From the NCBI GenBank assembly GCA_964407925.1, contig CAYOXM010000018.1, forward strand, positions 1 through 25,585: a stretch of DNA of 25,585 nt, given 5' to 3'. Source of the stretch: CAYOXM01 sp964407925. GTDB taxonomy: Bacteria > Patescibacteriota > Patescibacteriia > SG8-24. Positions 21,087-25,585 of the stretch are shown one piece after another (the stretch's first letter is position 1; each line of letters opens with the position of its first letter). A program made the translations under genes and the position numbers. The notes beneath the pieces are model-generated. The model was given only the letters and a program-made list of their open reading frames with translations, did not search any database and had not been told where the DNA came from.

Positions 21087-21181
21087 TCCTTGAAGAGGAA
21101 ACGCTTCGTGCCTCGTGTTTGGTCGCTTGCTCAGCCATACATACTCGAATTGCTGCGAGTTTTTCGACTGGCAAGTTAACT

Positions 21182-21219
21182 AGACGTTTGACCTTGAACT
21201 TGCTGATTTCTCGATTCAG
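21182..21219 (-). repeat. Leader arm of the 23S-flanking inverted repeat
   Basis: Reverse complement of 17814-17852 apart from four differences, including one extra base in the trailer arm. The pairing encloses 23S alone; 5S lies outside it. Confidence 0.85.
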
Positions 21220-21394
21220 TTGTCAACGTCCAGGACCTCTTCCCTCATGTCTCTCGCCTCTGATGGAGACGGGACAGTGGAGGGTTTGGCCCCACAAGTG
21301 GAAAACGGTAGGAGGATTGTCTTCGGCTTGCGCCTCGGACGGCCGTTTCCCGCTTGTTGGTCCAAATCGTCGTTTCGGTAAGGTACGGTCGGGA
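21220..21394 (-). other. 23S leader region without gene
   Basis: About 175 bases between the P2 terminator-like hairpin and the processing stem. No open frame with start signals, no tRNA and no clear boxA (antitermination) element was found. Confidence 0.5.
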
Positions 21395-21423
21395 TAAAAA
21401 AACCGCTCTTCCATCAGAGCGGT
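21395..21423 (-). terminator. Terminator-like hairpin at the start of the 23S transcription unit
   Basis: Leftward: ACCGCTC-TGATGGAA-GAGCGGT followed by seven to eight T. It lies directly under promoter P2, whose predicted start (about 21420) falls inside the first arm. Confidence 0.75.
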
Positions 21424-21426
21424 CGC

Positions 21427-21455
21427 ATCGTACAGGAAAATGGTATTCCTGTCAA
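21427..21455 (-). promoter_or_regulatory. Promoter P2, probable 23S-5S promoter
   Basis: Leftward: -35 TTGACA (21450-21455), 17-base spacer, -10 TACGAT (21427-21432). Last strong promoter before 23S; a start near 21420 would remove part of the hairpin that follows. Confidence 0.65.
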
Positions 21456-21559
21456 CCGCTCGATGGATGGTAGGTTACCCGATGCTGCACACGATCTTGA
21501 TCACGATTTAGGGGCCTCGCCAGCCGTTTCTGTGGATACTTTCTGTCTGAACTTGCATT

Positions 21560-21588
21560 AGTGTACGGGAGGCAAAAAAAGGTGTCAA
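21560..21588 (-). promoter_or_regulatory. Promoter P1, upstream of 23S
   Basis: Leftward: -35 TTGACA (21583-21588), 17-base spacer containing seven T, -10 TACACT (21560-21565). Confidence 0.65.
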
Positions 21589-21616
21589 GGGCAGGCCGAA
21601 CCTGAGCGCCGCAACC

Positions 21617-21645
21617 TTGACAAAATCGCTATTTTAGGCTAAGGT
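21617..21645 (+). promoter_or_regulatory. Promoter of the gene at 21692
   Basis: -35 TTGACA (21617-21622), 17-base spacer, -10 TAAGGT (21640-21645). Leader about 40 bases with AGGAGG at 21680-21685, 6 bases before ATG. Divergent from the rRNA promoters. Confidence 0.7.
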
Positions 21646-21691
21646 TCGGCGTTCGTTCATTGGTCCTTTGACCGCAGACAGGAGGAAACGC

Positions 21692-22156
21692 ATGAGAGCG
21701 AAATTCCCGTATTTGATGGCGCTCGCGGAAAGAATGGTCCCGGGCGCGTTCGAGGACCCGCTCCGCATCATCGGCACGTGCCGCTACTGCGACGATGACG
21801 TCACGTACGCCGCCGGCGACACGGACCGACACGGCCGCGCTCGGCACGACGCGTGCGAGAAGATCGTCACGCGCCGCCAATTCGATCGCGTCCGCGCTCC
21901 CGCCATCTTCCGCAGCGTGCTCGCCATCGTGCGCGACTTGCCGAACGTGCAACCGCACGCGCTCGACACGCTCCGCGCCATGCCGAAGGGATACGGCCCC
22001 GTCGAGATGGCCGGATTCATCGACGCGATGCTGCCGCACATCGAGTGCGAGCAGATGCTCTCCCTGCGCATGCGGAGAGACACCATCGTCGCCCTGCGCG
22101 ACACCAAGCGGATGCTTCTCGGCCTCGACGCGGGCCGAAACGAAACCCGCCCCTGA
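21692..22156 (+). CDS. Hypothetical protein with a CxxC...HxxC zinc-finger-like site
   Basis: A 154-residue soluble protein, not recognised. Residues 30-55 contain Cys30, Cys33, His52 and Cys55 (TCRYC ... RHDAC), which fits a small treble-clef or zinc-finger site. The rest is rich in helices with many arginines, ending RMLLGLDAGRNETRP. It starts after AGGAGG; an ATG at 21668 lies upstream of that site and is rejected. The stop codon lies in the loop of its own terminator. Function is unknown; DNA or RNA binding is possible. Confidence 0.75.
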   Translation: MRAKFPYLMALAERMVPGAFEDPLRIIGTCRYCDDDVTYAAGDTDRHGRARHDACEKIVTRRQFDRVRAPAIFRSVLAIVRDLPNVQPHALDTLRAMPKGYGPVEMAGFIDAMLPHIECEQMLSLRMRRDTIVALRDTKRMLLGLDAGRNETRP

Positions 22157-22173
22157 TCTGGGGCGGGCTTTTT
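22146..22173 (+). terminator. Terminator of the gene at 21692
   Basis: Perfect 8-bp hairpin CCCGCCCC / GGGGCGGG with loop TGATCT and CTTTTTC tail. The loop contains the TGA stop codon. It may also help stop the converging gene at 22190. Confidence 0.9.
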
Positions 22174-22189
22174 CATATCCATGTTGCGA

Positions 22190-23029
22190 TTAGGCGGCCT
22201 TTCGATTTTCTTTTTCGTCCATCTTCCTGGCGAAGCCCAGGTTCATGCGGACGTCCTTCAGCCGGTCGTTCACCGCGACGACGTAGTTGCGCAGCGTCTC
22301 GAAGCGGCGCTCGAGCGCCTTGAGCTGTTCCGCCTTGACTGCCTCTGCGTCCTTGCCGCCGGCGGCGGTGACCTCGATGCCTTTCGACATCATCGGCAGC
22401 AGCTGAGCGTCGATTTCGCGCATCTCCGCCTTGGTAGCGGGATCGTCAATCAGCGCCGAACGCCCCTTGAGCTGTTCGTAGCGCGTCCGGAGATGCGCCT
22501 CCGTCGACTTCTTCAGGGCGTTCATTTTTTCAATGATGTCGACCATCTCCTCGTTGGCATCGTCTGCGACGTCACGAAGGGATTTCTCGAGGGAAGCGAG
22601 ATCGCCTGACGTCTGTTTCTCGATGATCATGTCGTCGGAGACTTCCATCTCCTCAGGATCTGTCATGAGCGCGTCGAGTTCCTCCGGCTTCGGCACGACA
22701 TACTCCGCGCGATCCAGAAACGCCTCGTCCGCTTCCTTGCGCACGGGCTCGAGGACGTCCTCGTAAATCCCGAGCAGGTCGTTCTTCTGCCGCTCGAGAT
22801 TCATGATCCTGTCCGCGGTCTCCCGCGTGACCTTGCCGCCCATCTTGCGGATGTCGGCCGCCATCTCCCGTTCCTTCTCGAGGGAACCCATGACCTTCCC
22901 CATCTGCTCGCCCACGTTCGTCATGAGCTCGCCCCAGGGCATCACTTCGGTCTCCTTGTTCTCTTTCTCAAGCTTTTTGCCGTACTCATCAAGGGATTCG
23001 CCCCCGAAAAACTGGCGTTCACCACGCAT
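22190..23029 (-). CDS. Coiled-coil hypothetical protein
   Basis: A 279-residue, highly charged protein with no membrane segment and almost no small or aromatic residues beyond its N-terminus. Heptad-like stretches cover most of the length (about 40-110, 150-190, 205-265), so a long coiled coil is likely. Repeated acidic segments (DPEEMEVSDDMIIE) interrupt the helices. No known domain is recognised; structural, scaffold or cell-division roles are possible. There is no clear Shine-Dalgarno before the ATG although the leader is about 30 bases. Promoter and start choice are otherwise good. Confidence 0.75.
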   Translation of the reverse strand: MRGERQFFGGESLDEYGKKLEKENKETEVMPWGELMTNVGEQMGKVMGSLEKEREMAADIRKMGGKVTRETADRIMNLERQKNDLLGIYEDVLEPVRKEADEAFLDRAEYVVPKPEELDALMTDPEEMEVSDDMIIEKQTSGDLASLEKSLRDVADDANEEMVDIIEKMNALKKSTEAHLRTRYEQLKGRSALIDDPATKAEMREIDAQLLPMMSKGIEVTAAGGKDAEAVKAEQLKALERRFETLRNYVVAVNDRLKDVRMNLGFARKMDEKENRKAA

Positions 23030-23063
23030 AACGCTGCTGAAGGAGATGATTGAATACCCTTAT

Positions 23064-23092
23064 AATATAGCAAAAAAATGCCTTTAGGGCAA
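23064..23092 (-). promoter_or_regulatory. Promoter of the coiled-coil protein gene
   Basis: Leftward: -35 TTGCCC (23087-23092), 17-base spacer ending in TGC, -10 TATATT (23064-23069). Confidence 0.65.
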
Positions 23093-23121
23093 GGACGTCC
23101 TTACATATTATATATATAGAA

Positions 23122-23150
23122 AACCCCGCCGATGAGCATCGGACGGGGTT
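23122..23150 (-). terminator. Terminator of the small membrane-protein pair
   Basis: Leftward: AACCCCGTCCGAT-GCTC-ATCGGCGGGGTT (one GT) followed by TTCTATATATATA. Confidence 0.8.
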
Positions 23151-23162
23151 CCATGTCGGCGT

Positions 23163-23396
23163 TCAGCCGGTCTTCTTGTCGTGCCGCTCTTTCGGACCAG
23201 GCTTCCCGTAAGGGAAACGCTTGAGGTGAACGAGCATGGTGGCGAAGGCGAACAGGACGGCGGGGATGATGAACAGCCCGCGCTCGGGATGGCCTGCGGC
23301 GACCTCTGCGACGTCGTACGCCGCAATGGCGAGGCTGAGCGTGACGGTGAGGACGATCATGGCGGTAAGGCCGGGGTCGGCATCCTGGGTCCGCAT
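23163..23396 (-). CDS. Small membrane protein, two transmembrane helices (second of pair)
   Basis: A 77-residue protein starting at the ATG behind AAGGGA. Two hydrophobic stretches (about 12-31, AMIVLTVTLSLAIAAYDVAE, and 38-56, FIIPAVLFAFATMLVHLK) are followed by a basic tail KRFPYGKPGPKERHDKKTG, probably cytoplasmic. It starts 10 bases after the stop of the upstream small membrane gene, so the two are co-transcribed. Both proteins share the layout of two helices and a charged C-terminus and both contain AAYDV/CAYDV near a helix, so they may be distant paralogues. Function unknown. Confidence 0.72.
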   Translation of the reverse strand: MRTQDADPGLTAMIVLTVTLSLAIAAYDVAEVAAGHPERGLFIIPAVLFAFATMLVHLKRFPYGKPGPKERHDKKTG

Positions 23397-23406
23397 GACG
23401 TTCCCT

Positions 23407-23769
23407 TCAGCCCAGTCCGTTGCCGTCGCGGCCGCGGCGGACGTACATCTCGACGTTTCGCCGGTGGTTCTCCTCGGTCGCACGGTCGAACTCGCGCCAG
23501 TACGCATCGCGTCCTTCGGGCGTCATCGCCTTGAGCCTGCGATGCACGTCGTAGGCACACACGGCGAGCACCAGAAGCGCCGAACCGAGCAGGACGGACT
23601 CGAACGACGAATCGCCGGACGTCGCCTTCTCGCGGATGCTGAGCGCCAGCATGAGTGCGCCGAGCAATCCGGCGAGCCATGCGGCGGCGAGCATGTTGGG
23701 GTGATCGCTTGCCGCGTCGGGCGCGGATGCGGCCTTTTCGCGGTTTTGGGAATCGTTCTTTTGGTCCAT
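23407..23769 (-). CDS. Small membrane protein, two transmembrane helices (first of pair)
   Basis: A 120-residue protein. A polar N-terminus (1-25) is followed by hydrophobic segments at about 26-44 (MLAAAWLAGLLGALMLALS) and 58-75 (SVLLGSALLVLAVCAYDV), then a charged C-terminal tail with RRLKAMTPEGRDAYWREFDRAT in sense and ends in GRDGNGLG. The ribosome binding site is AAGGAGG, 4 bases before ATG. It leads a two-gene unit with the next membrane protein. Family not recognised. Confidence 0.75.
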   Translation of the reverse strand: MDQKNDSQNREKAASAPDAASDHPNMLAAAWLAGLLGALMLALSIREKATSGDSSFESVLLGSALLVLAVCAYDVHRRLKAMTPEGRDAYWREFDRATEENHRRNVEMYVRRGRDGNGLG

Positions 23770-23815
23770 GAATCCTCCTTCGCACGCAGTTGCTGAAAGA
23801 ACGCTTTATGCGCGA

Positions 23816-23844
23816 AAGCTAGCATAATTACCGCCACGCGTCAA
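23816..23844 (-). promoter_or_regulatory. Promoter of the small membrane-protein pair
   Basis: Leftward: -35 TTGACG (23839-23844), 17-base spacer ending in TGC, -10 TAGCTT (23816-23821). Confidence 0.6.
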
Positions 23845-23858
23845 TCCGGTTACTGAAA

Positions 23859-23889
23859 AGAAAAGGCCCTCCCCGGATGGGGAGGGCCT
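23859..23889 (-). terminator. Terminator of the diguanylate cyclase gene
   Basis: Perfect 11-bp hairpin AGGCCCTCCCC / GGGGAGGGCCT with loop ATCC on the minus strand, followed by TTTCTTTTC. Confidence 0.9.
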
Positions 23890-23897
23890 CGAGGCGG

Positions 23898-25103
23898 CTA
23901 AGCCGCATGCTCTCGGTAGGAGCACGTCCGGTTCCGGCCGGTACGTTTGGCGACGAGCATCGCCTGGTTCGCCTCGGAGATGATCTCCGAGACTTCCCCA
24001 TCACGCTGGCGGTGCGTGCTCACGCCGATGGACGCGGTGACCCGAAGGTCGCCGATGCCGTCGACGTGAACGCTGATCGCGGCCAGCACGCGCCGGACGC
24101 GTTCCGCGAGCTGCCACGCCCCCTGTTCGTCGGTCCCCGGAAGGATGACGACGAACTCTTCGCCTCCGTATCGTGCGGGCGTGTCGATGGTGCGCACCGT
24201 TTTGCGGAGCACCGCACCGACCTTCCGCAGGACCTCGTCGCCGACCTGGTGGCCGTACTTCTTGTTGAAGTCGCCGAAGTGGTCGACGTCGAGGAAGAGG
24301 AGGGAGAGGGCGTCAACGTGCCCGCGCTTCATGCGCGCGTGCTCGTCGGCGACCTTCCTGTCGAACTCCCGGCGGTTGGCGATGCCGGTCAGCGGATCGG
24401 TGCGCGTGAGCGCCTCGACTTCGCTGTTGTCCTTCAGGACCGCGACGATGCTCGGCTTCTCGCCGCTCTCCTTGATGAAGTTGAGCGTGAGCAGGACCGG
24501 CACGCGCCGACCCTGGAAACCGACCACCTCCGTGCGGAGGTTGACGATGCTCTGGTTCCGCATGAGCATATCGCCGATGCGCTTCCCTTCGGGAGCGTTA
24601 TCGGCGAGCATGCGGAACAGGTTGTCGTCGCGCGCGTCGTCCGCCGTGATCTGGAAGAGGTCGCAGGCGCCGGAGTTGAAGACCGAAATCCGACCGTCAT
24701 GGTCGGCGACGATCATCGCATCCGACGTCGACTCGAGCACGCTGGAGAGGAAAAGCATCTGCGTGCTGAGCCGCATGTTGTGCTGGCTCAGCCGCTTGAC
24801 CGTTTCCTTGAGCTCCTTCCTCGAGGGTTCGCCTGGCGGCGGATTCGAGGACTGCGTTTTCGTGGCGCTCTCCGTGATTTCCGGCGCGGGGACCATGCTG
24901 TACTTCGTGTCCGGCCTCGGCCCGACGGGCTGCGGCACGGTCACGGGGTGGCCGCCGGTAATTTCCTGCGCGGGAGGCGCGGGAAAATGGTGCAAGGTCT
25001 TCGACCGAGGCACCGCGGATGGCGGGGAGGCGTCACCCTCACCCGCGACGTGCCGTACTGCTTTGCCGCTGGAACGGCGTGCGGGGGGTTTTTCGCTTCC
25101 CAT
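23898..25103 (-). CDS. PAS-GGDEF diguanylate cyclase
   Basis: Makes the second messenger cyclic di-GMP from two GTP. The 401-residue protein has a proline/serine-rich disordered N-terminus (1-95), a short coiled coil (about 95-115), a PAS-type sensor (about 120-225, VLESTSDAMIVADHDGRISVFN) and a GGDEF domain from TDPLTGIANRREFD (about 235) to the end. The active site is RYGGEEF (GGEEF 313-317), an intact version, and the inhibitory I-site RxxD is present as RTID (304-307), five residues before it. No membrane segment or signal peptide is visible, so it is likely cytosolic. The ATG at 25103, behind AGGAGG, is used; an upstream ATG at 25148 has no such site. Confidence 0.9.
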   Translation of the reverse strand: MGSEKPPARRSSGKAVRHVAGEGDASPPSAVPRSKTLHHFPAPPAQEITGGHPVTVPQPVGPRPDTKYSMVPAPEITESATKTQSSNPPPGEPSRKELKETVKRLSQHNMRLSTQMLFLSSVLESTSDAMIVADHDGRISVFNSGACDLFQITADDARDDNLFRMLADNAPEGKRIGDMLMRNQSIVNLRTEVVGFQGRRVPVLLTLNFIKESGEKPSIVAVLKDNSEVEALTRTDPLTGIANRREFDRKVADEHARMKRGHVDALSLLFLDVDHFGDFNKKYGHQVGDEVLRKVGAVLRKTVRTIDTPARYGGEEFVVILPGTDEQGAWQLAERVRRVLAAISVHVDGIGDLRVTASIGVSTHRQRDGEVSEIISEANQAMLVAKRTGRNRTCSYREHAA

Positions 25104-25231
25104 GTCTGACCTCCTGTTGTTGTGGCCTTGCGGCCGTCCTTGGTGCACGGTGACGGTTGGCCGTTTAAAGCCGACCGCCTATTATGGGTGGAGATAAGCT
25201 GTAAGGTACGACCCATTTCTGGGTTTGCAAT

Positions 25232-25260
25232 AGTAAAGCAAAAAAACCCCTCTTTGTCAA
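25232..25260 (-). promoter_or_regulatory. Promoter of the diguanylate cyclase gene
   Basis: Leftward: -35 TTGACA (25255-25260), 17-base spacer ending in TGC, -10 TTTACT (25232-25237). Leader about 120 bases. The -35 sits in the loop of a hairpin (CCCCT / AGGGG, 25247-25264) that has a T-run after it, like a terminator. Confidence 0.55.
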
Positions 25261-25266
25261 GGGGGT
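25246..25266 (-). terminator. Terminator-like hairpin overlapping the diguanylate cyclase promoter
   Basis: Leftward: ACCCCCTTGACAAAGAGGGGT followed by a run of T. It could block antisense transcripts entering from the rlmH side. Confidence 0.45.
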
Positions 25267-25278
25267 CAGGGTAAATTT

Positions 25279-25288
25279 TGGCTTAAAT
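25279..25288 (+). promoter_or_regulatory. Possible -10 region of rlmH
   Basis: TTAAAT (25283-25288) with a TG four bases upstream, 10 bases before the ATG at 25299. No Shine-Dalgarno. No good -35. Confidence 0.35.
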
Positions 25289-25298
25289 TAACGAAATT

Positions 25299-25585
25299 AT
25301 GTTCAAGTGTACGATTATCGCCGTAGGGCGTTTGAAGGAACAGCATTGGCGCGAGGCGCAGGAGGAGTATTTGCGTCGATTGTCGCCGTCGATGCGCGTC
25401 GAAGTCGTCGAGGTCGAGGCGGAAGCGCTCAGTGCGACGATGACGGCCGCGGCGGCGATGCGGGCCGAGGCGGAACGGTTGCGCAAAAGGATTCCGGACG
25501 GCGCGACGGTCGTGGCGCTCGACCGTACGGGGAAAGCGCCGGACTCGGAAGGGTTCGCCGCGCTCCTCGAGGAGATCGGCGGCCG
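25299..25585 (+). CDS. rlmH: 23S rRNA (pseudouridine1915-N3)-methyltransferase (partial, 3' end beyond window)
   Basis: RlmH methylates pseudouridine 1915 in helix 69 of 23S rRNA using S-adenosylmethionine. Ninety-five codons are present. The N-terminus reads FKCTIIAVGRLKEQHWREAQEEYLRRLS in sense, matching the family pattern IIAVGKLK...W..A..EYLKRL, and the middle reads RIPDGATVVALDRTGK, the start of the SPOUT knot. The GG-type cofactor loop expected further on lies outside the window. The start at 25299 follows a possible -10 by about ten bases. Confidence 0.9.
   Translation, partial: MFKCTIIAVGRLKEQHWREAQEEYLRRLSPSMRVEVVEVEAEALSATMTAAAAMRAEAERLRKRIPDGATVVALDRTGKAPDSEGFAALLEEIGG

Larger units (their letters stand above)
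21395..21553 (-). ncRNA. Candidate small RNA from P1 to the hairpin terminator
   Basis: About 159 nt defined only by promoter P1 and the terminator at 21395-21423. No convincing open frame and no known RNA family was recognised. It may instead simply be a terminated rRNA leader transcript. Confidence 0.3.

Noticed and set aside
21087..21394. boxA-type antitermination site
   Set aside because: No sequence close to TGCTCTTTAA was found in the leader.
21220..21690. 16S rRNA or spacer tRNA upstream of 23S
   Set aside because: No 16S landmarks or cloverleaf can be read in this stretch on either strand.

Overview
The window looks like a chromosomal segment of a small-genome bacterium of the Candidate Phyla Radiation (Patescibacteria), probably a Parcubacteria-like lineage. 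The reasons are indirect: a compact non-oxidative pentose-phosphate/lower-glycolysis operon with a two-gene transketolase, a TrmB-family regulator next to a YvcK homologue, a lone prepilin-like protein, an endonuclease-Q-like PHP protein, many tiny hypothetical proteins, and a 23S-5S rRNA unit with no 16S gene beside it. Base composition is GC-rich, so long antisense open frames are common and were ignored. No 16S or marker tree is available here, so the taxon is an inference.

Layout. 1-2372 (-) holds most of ileS, cut by the window edge just after KMSKS. 2473-2796 (-) is a pseudopilin. 2912-10103 (+) is the sugar-phosphate block: rpiB, rpe, a small helical protein, a terminator, then transketolase N and C halves, a PfkB kinase, class II aldolase, a second PfkB kinase and a D-2-hydroxyacid dehydrogenase. 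10124-10690 (-) is a CYTH-domain protein, then tRNA-Ala(UGC) (-). 10980-12776 (+) is a run of small hypothetical genes, each with its own promoter, strong ribosome binding site (except the first) and terminator; it ends with a 27-residue lysine-rich peptide. 12837-16725 (-) is an operon trmB-like regulator / yvcK / HAD phosphatase / endoQ; endoQ contains a 10-N assembly gap. 16835-17530 (-) holds two small genes. 17667-21066 (-) is 5S and 23S rRNA with long flanking inverted repeats and two upstream promoters. 21692-23769 holds four more hypothetical genes. 23898-25103 (-) is a PAS-GGDEF diguanylate cyclase, and 25299 to the end (+) is the start of rlmH.

How the genes fit together. RpiB, Rpe and transketolase interconvert pentose and hexose/triose phosphates; class II aldolase links them to fructose-1,6-bisphosphate; either PfkB kinase could supply a phosphofructokinase-type step; the TrmB-like regulator and YvcK are plausible controllers of the same carbon flow. 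RlmH modifies 23S rRNA.

The strongest overall pattern is in gene starts. Housekeeping genes (ileS, rpiB, tkt, CYTH, trmB-like, HAD, rlmH) have a -10 hexamer ending 8 or about 10 bases before the ATG, which predicts leaderless mRNAs. Genes inside the operons mostly start with CT-ATG and no Shine-Dalgarno. Small accessory genes instead have TTGACA-type promoters, 20-40 nt leaders and AAGGAG-type sites. Most promoters carry a TGC triplet just before the -10 (extended -10).
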